This document shows, one piece after another, positions 50,992 through 59,261 of a stretch of DNA of 64,000 nucleotides. The position numbers were made by a program, and so were the translations under genes. The stretch is from assembly GCF_051860665.1 (NCBI RefSeq), contig NZ_JBHYDM010000009.1:1-64000 (forward strand), written 5' to 3'. Numbering within the stretch: position 1 is the stretch's first letter; each line of letters starts with the position of its first letter. The stretch is from Falsiroseomonas sp051860665 (GTDB taxonomy: Bacteria; Pseudomonadota; Alphaproteobacteria; Acetobacterales; Acetobacteraceae). Below the pieces are notes generated by a model. It did no database searches. It saw only the letters and a program-made list of their open reading frames with translations, and was not told the origin of the DNA.

Positions 50992-52170
50992 ATGACACTC
51001 CGGCCCCCCACCCTGGCCGAGGAGGCCTGGCGCCTCGCCTTCGGCACGCTGCCGATCGAGGAGGGGCTGGCCCTGCGGGAGGGGACGGAGTGGCGCCACT
51101 TCCCGGGCCACGACCCCGCCCGCTACGCGCATCTGCTTTCCATCGCCGATATCGACGCCTTCCTGGCCACCGATGCGGCGGCGCGGCCACGCATCTCCAT
51201 GGCCGATGGCAGCCGCCAGGGCGGCGCCGCGGTGCCGGAGGAGGATTATGCGTTTGAGGATGGCGGCGCGGACCTGCCGAACCTGTTCGCCTGCTTCGAT
51301 GCGGGGGCGACGCTCGTCATCTCCCAGTTCAACCAGCTGCACGCGCCGCTGGCGCGCTTCTGCCGGGGGCTGGAGCAGGTCTTCCTGCATGCGGTGCAGG
51401 CGAACATCTACCTGACCCCGCCGGGCGCCCAGGGCTTCCGCATGCACTACGACACGCATGATGTGCTGGTGCTGCAGGTGCAGGGGGAGAAGGCCTGGCG
51501 CATCTGGCCTGGCCAGCCCTTCCCGAATCCCACGCGCCGCACCCCCTGGCCCGGCGGGATCGAGCCGGTGGCAGACGCCGTGAACATCACGCTCCGCCCC
51601 GGCGATGCGCTCTACGTGCCGCGCGGCGTGCTGCATGACGCGGCGACGCAGGATGGCGAACCCTCGCTGCATATCACCGTGGGCTTCATGGAACCCTCCT
51701 TCGCCGCGGTGCTGCGCATGGCGGTGGACCTGCTGGAGGAGGCGGACCCCGCGCTGCGCGCCGCCTTCCCCACCTGGCGGCTGGCCGAGGGCCCCGGCAG
51801 CCTGGCCACGCTGGCGCAGCCGCTGGCCGCGAAGCTGGCGGAACCCGCGGCGCTGGAGCGCACGGCGCTGGCGCTGCTGGACCGGCTGGCCGCCGACCAG
51901 CCGGCGCTTCTGGCGCGCGGCCTGTTCCCGAAGGATCCCTCCGCGGAGACCAAGCTGCGCCTGGCGCCGGGCGCGCTGCATGCGCTGGTGCCGGAGCCTT
52001 CGGGTGAGGGCGCATCCCTGCGCTGGGCCGGGGCGCCGATCGCGCTAGGGGCGCGGGAGGCGGAATGGGTGGAGCGCCTGGCCGAGGGCGCGACGCCGGC
52101 CGAGCTTGGCTTGGAAAGCCTGGGCTTCTGCCGCAAGCTCCGCCGCCTGGGACTGCTCGCGGAGGATTAG
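50992..52170 (+). CDS. Second JmjC/cupin-4-type 2-oxoglutarate hydroxylase
   Basis: 392-residue paralogue of the hydroxylase at 48529. The triad is HYD (His152, Asp154) in FRMHYDTHDVLVLQVQG and His215 in PRGVLHDAA, with QGEKAWRIW. The N-terminal part (LNQLHAPLARF region, with FNQLHAPL) and the C-terminal winged-helix-like part differ more. It begins 61 bases after the repeat-lipoprotein stop. The next gene follows without a gap. Target protein unknown. Confidence 0.9.
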   Translation: MTLRPPTLAEEAWRLAFGTLPIEEGLALREGTEWRHFPGHDPARYAHLLSIADIDAFLATDAAARPRISMADGSRQGGAAVPEEDYAFEDGGADLPNLFACFDAGATLVISQFNQLHAPLARFCRGLEQVFLHAVQANIYLTPPGAQGFRMHYDTHDVLVLQVQGEKAWRIWPGQPFPNPTRRTPWPGGIEPVADAVNITLRPGDALYVPRGVLHDAATQDGEPSLHITVGFMEPSFAAVLRMAVDLLEEADPALRAAFPTWRLAEGPGSLATLAQPLAAKLAEPAALERTALALLDRLAADQPALLARGLFPKDPSAETKLRLAPGALHALVPEPSGEGASLRWAGAPIALGAREAEWVERLAEGATPAELGLESLGFCRKLRRLGLLAED

Positions 52171-52755
52171 GTGACACGCATCGTCGGCATCTGCGGCAGC
52201 CTGCGGGCCGCCAGCCTCAACCGCGCCTTGCTGCGCGCCTGCGCCGGGCTGCTGCCGGCCGGTGCGACGCTGGAGGTGGTGGAGATCGGCGACCTGCCGC
52301 TGATGAACGAGGATCTGGAAAAGCCGGCATGGCCCGAGGCCGTGCAGCGCCTGCGCCGCGCGGTCTGGCCGGCGGAGGCGCTGCTGATCGCCTGCCCCGA
52401 ATACAACGCCGGCATCCCCGCGCCGCTGAAGAATGCGATCGACTGGCTGTCCCGCGCGGAGGGCATCGGCGGCGTGACGGCACCGGAGGGCGAGACGCGG
52501 CGCACGCCGCTGGCCGGGCTGCCGACCGCCATCCTCGGCGCCTCCCCCGGCATGCTCGGCACGGCCCGCGCGCAGCAGCATCTGCGCATGTCGCTGCAAT
52601 CCACCGGCACGCCGGTGATGCCGGGGCCGGAGGCTTTTGTCGCCGGCGCGCCGAAGAAGTTCGAGGGCGGCGAGCTGGTGGATGAGCCCAGCCGCGCGGC
52701 AGTGACAAAAGTGCTGGCGGGGCTGGTGGACTGGGCGGCGCGGCTGAAGGCCTGA
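52171..52755 (+). CDS. NADPH-dependent FMN reductase
   Basis: 194-residue flavodoxin-fold reductase. GICGSLRAASLNRALL binds the FMN phosphate, CPEYNAGIPAPLKNAIDW is the family signature, and LGASPGMLGTARAQQHL completes the fold. Such proteins reduce FMN, quinones or chromate. GTG 52171 follows the previous stop directly and has GGAGG five bases upstream. Same operon as the second hydroxylase; convergent with an MFS gene one base away. Confidence 0.94.
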   Translation: MTRIVGICGSLRAASLNRALLRACAGLLPAGATLEVVEIGDLPLMNEDLEKPAWPEAVQRLRRAVWPAEALLIACPEYNAGIPAPLKNAIDWLSRAEGIGGVTAPEGETRRTPLAGLPTAILGASPGMLGTARAQQHLRMSLQSTGTPVMPGPEAFVAGAPKKFEGGELVDEPSRAAVTKVLAGLVDWAARLKA

Positions 52756-52756
52756 T

Positions 52757-53998
52757 CTACTCCGCCGCCTGCACCGCCCCGCGCGGCGGGGCCGCGGCCC
52801 ACAGCTCCGGCGCCAGCTCCTCCTTGCGGTCCGGGAAGGCCAGCGCGCAGAGGAAAGTGACCGCGGCGAAGACCGCCAGCACGGTCAGCACGCTGCCCAG
52901 GCCCCCCGCCGTGGCATGCAGCCAGGCGATCAGCGGGCTGGCCGCCGCGGCGCCCAGAAACCCCACGAAGAAGCGGATGGAATAGAGTTTCGCCCGCAAC
53001 GCCGGCGCCACGTAGCGCGCGGTCATGGTCTCGTTCACCGTCACCTGCCCGAAGATCGCCGCCGCGAGCAGCCCCGCCACGGGCAGCACCGCAAAACCCT
53101 GCAACTGCGACAACAGGAGAAAGCCGGGCAGCTGGATGCAGGCCAGCGGCAGGAAGACGCGCTTCAGCGTATTGCGGTCGATCAGCCTGCCTACGGTGAA
53201 CTGAGTCAGCCCGCCGCAGATCGTCACCAGGAAGGCCAGAAGCCCCACCACCGGCAGCAGATCCGGACTCTCCGCCAGCCGCTCCGCCATCAGTTTCGGC
53301 AGCAGCAGGGTGAAGGCGTTGAAGATGAAGCCGGAGACGGTGGCCAGGCTCAGCAGCACGATCACGGCGCGGCGGACCACCGGGCGGGGGATCTCGGGGA
53401 AGGGTTTGCCCGCGGCCTTGTTGCGGGCGACGTCCTCCGGCCCCTCCCGCAGATACAGCAGGCCGACCAGCACGCACAAAGCCCCCGGCACCGCCAGCGC
53501 CCAGCGCCAGCCGAGCCAGGCGGCGAGGAAGGCGGTGACCACCGGCGCCAGCGACACGCCGAGATTGCCGAAGACGCCGTTGACGCCCATGGCCGCGCCG
53601 ACGCGGCTGCCGGCCGCATCCACCAGCATCGCCGTGCCGATCGGGTGGTAGATCGCGCTGAAGGCCCCCATCGCCGCCAGCCCCGCCGCCAGCCAATAGG
53701 GGCCGGGCGCAAAGGCCGACAGCACCAGCGCCCCGCCGCTGCCGAGGAAGAAGGCCGCCATCAGCGCCGGCCGCCCGAAACGCTCGGCCAGCCAGCCCAT
53801 CGGCAGGCTGCCCAGGCCATAGAGCACGAACATGCCGGTCCCCAGCGCCAGGATCGGCCCGTAGTCGGTGCCGAACATCGCCGGTTCCTGCAGCACGATG
53901 GCCAGCACGGCGGTGGCCAGGATCAGCAGCCCGTAATGGGTGAAGATATGGGCCGCATTGACGAACCAGATTTGCCGCTGTGCCGCGTCCATGAGCAT
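52757..53998 (-). CDS. MFS transporter
   Basis: 413-residue, 12-helix transporter of the major facilitator superfamily. GSLPMGWLAERFGRPALM gives the loop 2-3 motif, and GRLIDRNTLKRVFLP its second-half copy. NAAHIFTHYGLLILAT near the N-terminus resembles fosmidomycin-resistance/Fsr-type proteins. Divergent from an AraC regulator 54 bases away, which probably controls it. Substrate unknown. A second ATG lies two codons inside. Confidence 0.93.
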   Translation of the reverse strand: MLMDAAQRQIWFVNAAHIFTHYGLLILATAVLAIVLQEPAMFGTDYGPILALGTGMFVLYGLGSLPMGWLAERFGRPALMAAFFLGSGGALVLSAFAPGPYWLAAGLAAMGAFSAIYHPIGTAMLVDAAGSRVGAAMGVNGVFGNLGVSLAPVVTAFLAAWLGWRWALAVPGALCVLVGLLYLREGPEDVARNKAAGKPFPEIPRPVVRRAVIVLLSLATVSGFIFNAFTLLLPKLMAERLAESPDLLPVVGLLAFLVTICGGLTQFTVGRLIDRNTLKRVFLPLACIQLPGFLLLSQLQGFAVLPVAGLLAAAIFGQVTVNETMTARYVAPALRAKLYSIRFFVGFLGAAAASPLIAWLHATAGGLGSVLTVLAVFAAVTFLCALAFPDRKEELAPELWAAAPPRGAVQAAE

Positions 53999-54052
53999 TC
54001 CCCTCGCCGGGGGTCATGCTAGCCTGGCGGTCCACAGACGGCTCGACAGATC

Positions 54053-54841
54053 ATGTCGCCAATCCGCCAAGATCCCGCCCCGCGAAGGGGGCTGCCGCAG
54101 GAGGCGGTGGACCGGCCGCTCGCCGCCTTCGCCCGCGACTATCCGGCGGGGGAGGAAGTGCCGCGCCACAGCCATGACCGCGCCCAGCTTCTCTATGCGA
54201 CGCAGGGCATCATGCGCATCACTACCGACGAGGCCGGCTTCGTCGTGCCGCCGCTGCATGCGCTGTGGATGCCGGCGGGCCTGGCGCACCAGGTGGTGAC
54301 GGAGGGGGGCGTGGCCATGCGCGCCCTGTTCCTGCGCGCCGATGCGGCCCGCGCCGGCCCGGGCGCGGCCACCGTGCTCGCCGTTTCCGCCCTGCTGCGC
54401 GAATTGATCCTGGCCGCCTGCGCGGAGCCGCTGGAATGGGACCAGGCCGGGCGCGGCGGCCACCTGGCCGCGCTGATCCTGGACGAGATCGCCCGCGCCC
54501 CCGCGCTGCCCTTCCGGGTGCCGGAGCCGCGCGACCCGCGCCTGAAGCGCCTCGCCGCCGCGCTGCGCGCCGCGCCGGCCAGCCAGCGCGGTCTGGAGGA
54601 ATGGGCCGCGCTCGCCGGCGCCAGCCCACGCACGCTGGAACGCCGCTTCCGCGCCGAGACCGGCCTGTCCTTCGCCCGCTGGCGGCAGACCCTGCGGCTG
54701 GCGGAGGCCGCGGCGCGCCTCGCCGGTGGCGAAACCCCGGCGCGGGCCGCGGCGGCGGTGGGCTATGCCAGCGCGCCGGCCTTCGGTGCCGCCTTCCGCG
54801 CCGCCTTCGGCATCACGCCGGGCGCGGCGCGGGCGCCTTGA
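54053..54841 (+). CDS. AraC-family transcriptional regulator
   Basis: 262-residue regulator with an N-terminal cupin-like sensor domain (EVPRHSHDRAQLLYATQG, PPLHALWMPAGLAH) and a C-terminal double helix-turn-helix: ASPRTLERRFRAETGLSF and AAAVGYASAPAFGAAFR, quoted as motifs. It diverges from the MFS gene, the classical arrangement for a regulator of an efflux pump. Its 3' end overlaps the carbonic-anhydrase-like gene by 29 bases on the other strand. Confidence 0.93.
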   Translation: MSPIRQDPAPRRGLPQEAVDRPLAAFARDYPAGEEVPRHSHDRAQLLYATQGIMRITTDEAGFVVPPLHALWMPAGLAHQVVTEGGVAMRALFLRADAARAGPGAATVLAVSALLRELILAACAEPLEWDQAGRGGHLAALILDEIARAPALPFRVPEPRDPRLKRLAAALRAAPASQRGLEEWAALAGASPRTLERRFRAETGLSFARWRQTLRLAEAAARLAGGETPARAAAAVGYASAPAFGAAFRAAFGITPGAARAP

Positions 54842-55721
54842 GCAGGCGCTGGAACCAGGCGGTGGAACGCCAAAGTCCCGCCGGCCGCGGCGAAAGGCCC
54901 TCGGCCTCCAGCAGCAGGGCGGCGCGGCGCTCCGCCTCGGCGGGGGGCAGGTTGCCGGCGAGGCGGCGGTAGAGGGCGCTGGCGCGCGCCACATCGGTCT
55001 GGGCGACGCGGCCGCGCGCATCGGCGCGGCTGCGCAGATAGGCCGCGACCTCCCGCGCCGCGACGGCGCTGGTGGCCTGGCCCTGGGCGGTGGCGGCGGC
55101 GGCCAGCGCGGCGCGGGCTTCCTCCGCGGTCAGGCCGTGGCGGGTCACACCCTCCACCAGCAGGGCGCGCTCGGCCTCCGGCGAAAGCGGGCCGTCGCGC
55201 AGGCGCAGGCGGAGCAGGTCCGCGAAGCCGGGCGCGGGCACGGCTTCCGCGCGCAGCGGCATGCGGCCGGCGCAGGCGGTGCAGGGCAGCAGGGTGGAGC
55301 GGCCATCCAGCTCCATCAGCCGCAGCTCCACCTGCATGTCCGGGTGGCGTGCCAGCACGGCCGCCGCCGCCTGGTCCAGCACCGCCTGGTGCTGCCGCAG
55401 CTCATCCGCCGGGTCGAGCGACAGCCGGCGGCCGGCGAACAGATCCATGGCGCCGCAATCCCGGTGATTGACGAAGACCACCTTGCGCACGCCGTGCAGC
55501 TGGCGGGAGGCCGCGAGGTTCTCCCAAAGCGCCTGACCCCAGGCGGGACGATTGGAATCCACCGCGGCCAGCGCGGCGCCGGCGATGCGGAATTCCGCGT
55601 AGCGGTCGGTGCGGCCGACCGCGTCCATCAGCACCGTCAGGTCGTCCACCAGCCGGGGGTCGATGCAGCCGACGACGAAGGCATCCGCCTTGGTGGGCGC
55701 CCCGCTGGATGGCTGGGTCAT
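54813..55721 (-). CDS. Beta-carbonic-anhydrase-like protein fused to a novel C-terminal domain
   Basis: 302-residue protein without a signal peptide. Residues 12-155 look like a beta-carbonic anhydrase: C-x-D-x-R is present as Cys19, Asp21 and Arg23 in GCIDPRL, and His86/Cys89 in VNHRDCGAMD complete a zinc site. The C-terminal part (about 166-294) has no carbonic-anhydrase counterpart; it matches nearly the whole of the 144-residue protein at 59582, sharing LL-x-EG-x-TR-x-GL, AD-x-R-x-R and the W-Y/F-x-R end. ATG overlaps the stop of the preceding membrane protein (ATGA). Enzyme activity is plausible but unproven. Confidence 0.82.
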   Translation of the reverse strand: MTQPSSGAPTKADAFVVGCIDPRLVDDLTVLMDAVGRTDRYAEFRIAGAALAAVDSNRPAWGQALWENLAASRQLHGVRKVVFVNHRDCGAMDLFAGRRLSLDPADELRQHQAVLDQAAAAVLARHPDMQVELRLMELDGRSTLLPCTACAGRMPLRAEAVPAPGFADLLRLRLRDGPLSPEAERALLVEGVTRHGLTAEEARAALAAAATAQGQATSAVAAREVAAYLRSRADARGRVAQTDVARASALYRRLAGNLPPAEAERRAALLLEAEGLSPRPAGLWRSTAWFQRLLKAPAPRPA

Positions 55722-56134
55722 TTCGCGACTTCCTCGGTATGGCTGATGCCGCCAAGGCGGTGATCCACGTGGGAATAGGACAGGCCGGCGGTGAAGAGCG
55801 CGGCCAGGGTCAGCAGCGCGCCGGTCACCAGCGAGCCCAGGCTGAAGACGCCGGCGCCGGTGAGATTGGCCAGGGTCATGCCGGCGCCGAGGCAGAACAG
55901 CGTCACCAGGATCATGCCGCGCAGCTTCAGCACGCCGCGCGTGGTGCGCCACAGCATCAGCACCACGATGGTCAGCAGCGCCCCCACCGCGAGCTTCGCC
56001 CAGAACCAGCCAAAGCCCTGCAGAACCCAGTGCAGGTAGGAATAGCCGGAGGGGTTGTAGACGCCGAAGACGATGAACAGGCTGAACAGCCCGCGCGCCA
56101 CCACGCCGCGCCAGTCGAAGCGCTCCGCGCTCAT
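55718..56134 (-). CDS. Small four-helix membrane protein (DUF6524-like)
   Basis: 138-residue inner-membrane protein with four helices. The start MSAERFDWRG leads to RGLFSLFIVFGVYNPSGYSYLHW, quoted by parts: VYNPSGYSY is the most distinctive motif and recalls DUF6524-type proteins, which have no known function. A short cytoplasmic tail ends HTEEVAK. It overlaps the genes on both sides by four bases each, so it is translated in series with the secreted protein before it and the carbonic-anhydrase-like protein after it. Confidence 0.82.
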   Translation of the reverse strand: MSAERFDWRGVVARGLFSLFIVFGVYNPSGYSYLHWVLQGFGWFWAKLAVGALLTIVVLMLWRTTRGVLKLRGMILVTLFCLGAGMTLANLTGAGVFSLGSLVTGALLTLAALFTAGLSYSHVDHRLGGISHTEEVAK

Positions 56135-56709
56135 GGCAGCAGGCCCGCCCGTTGCGAAACCAGCGCGGCGAGCGCGGCGGCGGCGGCGTCCGCCGCCAGG
56201 CGCCGGGCGAGCTGCGCGCGCCAGGGGCGCAGCGCCTCCGCCGCCGGGCCCTGCAGGGTGGCCAGCACCCCATCCGCCGCTTCCAGCGCGCCCTGGTCGA
56301 GCAGCGCCTCCGCCGCCGCGGTGACGGCCAGCGCCGGGCTGTCGCCCCCGCCGAAACGGGCGCCGAGCCGCATGGCGGCGGCCATCCAATGCTGCATCCG
56401 GCCGGGCGATGCCTCGCCCATCTCCGCCAGCACGGCGCGTTCGGCCGCGGCGGGAAAGCTGGCGGCCAGTTGGCGCGGCAGCGGCGCGCCCAGCGGCGCC
56501 ACCTCGGCGAGCGGCGCCAGCACCGCCTGCCAGCCGGGCTCGCCCGCGGTCAGCGCCTGGGCCACCGCCAGCGGGCGCGGGAAGGGGGCGGCGCGGGACA
56601 GGTGCGGCGCCAGCAGCTCGGCCCCCGCCAGGGCCAGCAGGGCCGGCTGCGCGCCCGCCGGCGGCGCCACGAGGCTGGCCAGCAGCAGGACGAGCAGGGC
56701 GCGCCGCAT
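56131..56709 (-). CDS. Secreted protein with mitofilin-like C-terminal pattern
   Basis: 192-residue protein with a signal peptide (MRRALLVLLLASLVAPPAGAQ) and an Ala/Leu-rich helical mature part. The succession LTAGEPGWQAVLAPLAEVAP, FPAAAERAVLAEM, LLDQGALEAADGVLATLQGP and WRAQLARRLAADAA resembles the C-terminal domain of alphaproteobacterial mitofilin (Mic60) proteins. Unlike those it lacks a membrane anchor and coiled coil. An alternative ATG at 56718 adds three residues. Coupled to the genes on both sides. Family relation is by eye only. Confidence 0.7.
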   Translation of the reverse strand: MRRALLVLLLASLVAPPAGAQPALLALAGAELLAPHLSRAAPFPRPLAVAQALTAGEPGWQAVLAPLAEVAPLGAPLPRQLAASFPAAAERAVLAEMGEASPGRMQHWMAAAMRLGARFGGGDSPALAVTAAAEALLDQGALEAADGVLATLQGPAAEALRPWRAQLARRLAADAAAAALAALVSQRAGLLP

Positions 56710-57728
56710 CAGCCGCATCCCGTCTGGGCGCCGTGCAGCACCGCCTGGCGCGCGGCCAGGGCGGCGGCCACGGCGCGGCGTCCCTCGGCGGCCAGCCGGG
56801 CCTCGGCGCGGTCGATGGCCTCCAGCGCCTGGGCCTCGAAGGCCTCCCGGTTCAGGGCGGAATCGACGCGGTTCAGCACCCAGTCGAGGCCCCAGGACAG
56901 GCCGACGCCGCCGGCCAGGCCCAGCGCCACGCCCGGGGTGCCGCCCAGCGCATAGCCGAAGGCGCCGCCGGTCGCGATCAGCGACCCCGCCTCGCTCACC
57001 CGCAGCACCACGGCGCCGAGCCGCGCCGCCATGGGCCGCATGGAACGCAGGAAGACCGTGCTGGTATCGGCGCCTTCCTCCACCACCAGGGCCATCGGAT
57101 CCAGCCCCGCCTGCTGCCAATCCGCCAGCGGCCGCGCCGCGGCGGCCAGGTCGAGCCGTGGCACCGCCACGGCGCCGGGGGCGATCAGCGCCACGCGGGG
57201 CAGCGCCGCCGCCTGCCGCGCCACGCCGTCCACCGCCCGCCGCCATTCGGCGCTGACCAGGGCGGCGACATGGGCGCGATCGGCGGCCAGCGCCTCCGGC
57301 GGGATGGCCGGGGCCAGCACGCGGTTGCGGAATTCCTCCCGCACCGGGCCGGCCATGCCCTGGGCGATGCGGTCCGGCAGGTTCTGGGCATCGGCCTCCG
57401 CCACGCCTTCCGCCAGGCTGCGGGCGGCGAGGCCCAGCACGCGATAGGCGGTCATGTAGCTCTGCACCCAGCCATAGGCCCAGTCGCCGAAGGCGGGCAC
57501 CGCCTCCCGCGCCGTGGCCAGGCGCATGGCGGCGGCCTCGGCCAGCAGGCGATGCGCCATGCCCTCCAGCCGCGCGGCTTCCTCGGACAGCGCGGCGTCC
57601 CAGGCGGGAAGCGCGGCCTCCGGCACCTCGCGCAGCGCGCAACTGCCATCGGCCTGGCGCACCGCCATGGGTGCGGCCATCGCCGGAAAGGCGAAAAGAA
57701 CAAGGCCTGCCACAACCCATGGACGCAT
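56709..57728 (-). CDS. Exported protein with glycine-rich membrane hairpin, unknown function
   Basis: 339-residue protein. A signal peptide (MRPWVVAGLVLFAFPAMAAP) is followed by a helical, Ala-rich region with several Arg/Glu pairs. Near residues 250-285 there is a hydrophobic, glycine-rich stretch, GGAFGYALGGTPGVALGLAG, able to form a membrane hairpin. A final helix (ALEAIDRAEARLAAEGRR) ends with a Cys. No family recognised. It is the first gene of the second minus-strand block of the cluster (57728 to 54813). Confidence 0.8.
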   Translation of the reverse strand: MRPWVVAGLVLFAFPAMAAPMAVRQADGSCALREVPEAALPAWDAALSEEAARLEGMAHRLLAEAAAMRLATAREAVPAFGDWAYGWVQSYMTAYRVLGLAARSLAEGVAEADAQNLPDRIAQGMAGPVREEFRNRVLAPAIPPEALAADRAHVAALVSAEWRRAVDGVARQAAALPRVALIAPGAVAVPRLDLAAAARPLADWQQAGLDPMALVVEEGADTSTVFLRSMRPMAARLGAVVLRVSEAGSLIATGGAFGYALGGTPGVALGLAGGVGLSWGLDWVLNRVDSALNREAFEAQALEAIDRAEARLAAEGRRAVAAALAARQAVLHGAQTGCG

Positions 57729-57755
57729 CACGGCCAGCCGCCCTAGTTTGCGAGA

Positions 57756-58358
57756 ATGGAATCCAGCGGCATCGGCATGATCCTGTGGGGCGGCGCGGAG
57801 GCCGCTCTGGCCATCCTGCTGGCGCTCGGGATGCTGCGGCTGGCCAGCGTGTTCTACGGCGCGCTGGCGCCGGCGGATGCGGAGGCCGTGCCGCTGCTGC
57901 ATGTGCTGGCGCTGGCCGCGGGGCTGGCCTGCGGCCTGGCGCTGCTGCTGGCCGTGCCGCATGCCGAAAGCTTTCGCATCTCCCGCATCTTCGCGCCCGA
58001 TGGGCCCTGGCATCTCGGCCTGCCCGGCTTCCTGGCACGCCACGGCCTGCCGGATGCCGCCACGCTGCAGGCGGCATGGGCCCAGCTGCGCGAGGGCGGG
58101 CTGGGCGCGCTGCCGGGCGGGCTCGCCCTGCTGCTGCTCGCCGCCGGACCGCTGGCCGCGCTGCGCTGGTGGCGCGGCGGCGCGCGGCTGCGCGCGCTGG
58201 GCGCCTTCCTGCTGCTGGCCGCCAGCACCGCGCTGCTGCTGCACTACGCCATCCACCTGCTGGCCTGGATGCTGGCGCTGCTGAATTTTTGGTTGTTCGC
58301 CCTGTTGCTCTTCGCTTTCCAGCGCTGGCGTCATGCGCCCACTCGTACCGGGCACTAG
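57756..58358 (+). CDS. Integral membrane protein, unknown function
   Basis: 200-residue protein with about five hydrophobic helices (near residues 8-27, 48-66, 120-137, 145-160, 165-190) and a short periplasmic loop HAESFRISRIFAPDGPWH. The C-terminus is basic. It is the only plus-strand gene in the cluster, divergent from the exported protein at 56709-57728 and convergent with the bestrophin-like gene. I do not recognise a family. Confidence 0.78.
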   Translation: MESSGIGMILWGGAEAALAILLALGMLRLASVFYGALAPADAEAVPLLHVLALAAGLACGLALLLAVPHAESFRISRIFAPDGPWHLGLPGFLARHGLPDAATLQAAWAQLREGGLGALPGGLALLLLAAGPLAALRWWRGGARLRALGAFLLLAASTALLLHYAIHLLAWMLALLNFWLFALLLFAFQRWRHAPTRTGH

Positions 58359-58372
58359 CTGTTTGTTTCCAC

Positions 58373-58416
58373 GCATTTTCCAGGTCGCCTTGCGAAGCCG
58401 CAAGGCTTGAAAATGC
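58373..58416. terminator. Two-tier hairpin between convergent genes
   Basis: An inner perfect stem GCCTTGCG/CGCAAGGC (58387-58394, 58399-58406, loop AAGC) is enclosed by an outer stem GCATTTTC/GAAAATGC (58373-58380, 58409-58416). The T-rich and A-rich outer arms give a T-run on either strand, so it could terminate both the plus-strand membrane protein and the minus-strand bestrophin-like gene. Confidence 0.65.
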
Positions 58417-58423
58417 TTCGGCA

Positions 58424-59224
58424 TCACGTCACCTGCATCAACGACAGGAAGGGCCGTGGCGTCAGCAGCGCCGGCTCGCCCACGAAGGGAAAGGCGAGCT
58501 TCAGCGCCACCAGCAGCACCGCGCCGACGATCAGCGCGATGACCGCGCCCATGGTGTAGTGGATGGCGACATGGCCGCCGCCGAAGAACCACTGGAAGGC
58601 GATGGTGGCGACGGAGACGGTGAGCACCAGCGCCCAGATCAGCCCCGAGAGCGTGCGCGACATCACCGACAGGCGCCCGATCCGCGCCTGCGAGACCTGC
58701 GCCAGCCAATCCGCCGTGGTCTGCTTCAGCGACTGCTGGCCGGAGGTTTCGCCATTGGCATCGAGGAAGACGCGCGCCAGGCGCTGGAAGGCGGCTTCCG
58801 ACCCCGTGCCCGGCTGGCCCGCCTGCATCGCCGGCCAGTCCTGCTGCACCACCGCGCCGGCATAGAGGCGGATGGCGGTGCGCATCTCCTCCCGCAGTGC
58901 CGCGAAGTCCGGGCCGCTGAAGGAATCGACGGACAGCGCCAGCATGTAGAGATTCGCGGTCTCCTGCTGCACGGTGTCGCGCGCCGTCTGGTAGATGTCC
59001 CACGACCCCACCAGGGCGAGGGCGGCAACCACGGCATAGATCTCGACGACGAAGCCGTACTTCACCGCGCCGATCTGCGTATTCGCCGCGAATTCCTGCG
59101 GCGTGAAGATCTGGTGCATGATGTGCCCGATGCCGAGCGCGAGCAGCACCGGCACGCCGGCGGTCGTCGCGATGGCAAGCCAGCCGGGCAGGGCGGCGAT
59201 TTGATGTGGCAGCGAGATTTCCAA
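58424..59224 (-). CDS. Bestrophin-like membrane protein (DUF4239)
   Basis: 266-residue protein with helices near residues 17-35, 55-75, 190-212 and 222-245, and a soluble middle part. ALALVGSWDIYQTARDTVQQE, then LREEMRTAIRLYAGAVVQQDWPAM, given here as separate motifs, is the pattern of the DUF4239 bestrophin-like family, whose relatives include anion channels. The start is a TTG at 59224 with AGGAGG six bases upstream; no ATG or GTG fits. In a cluster with a carbonic-anhydrase-like protein, bicarbonate or another anion is an obvious but untested cargo. Confidence 0.85.
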   Translation of the reverse strand: MEISLPHQIAALPGWLAIATTAGVPVLLALGIGHIMHQIFTPQEFAANTQIGAVKYGFVVEIYAVVAALALVGSWDIYQTARDTVQQETANLYMLALSVDSFSGPDFAALREEMRTAIRLYAGAVVQQDWPAMQAGQPGTGSEAAFQRLARVFLDANGETSGQQSLKQTTADWLAQVSQARIGRLSVMSRTLSGLIWALVLTVSVATIAFQWFFGGGHVAIHYTMGAVIALIVGAVLLVALKLAFPFVGEPALLTPRPFLSLMQVT

Positions 59225-59261
59225 ACCGCCCCTCCTGGGCAGGCGCCTTGCGACGCGAAGG

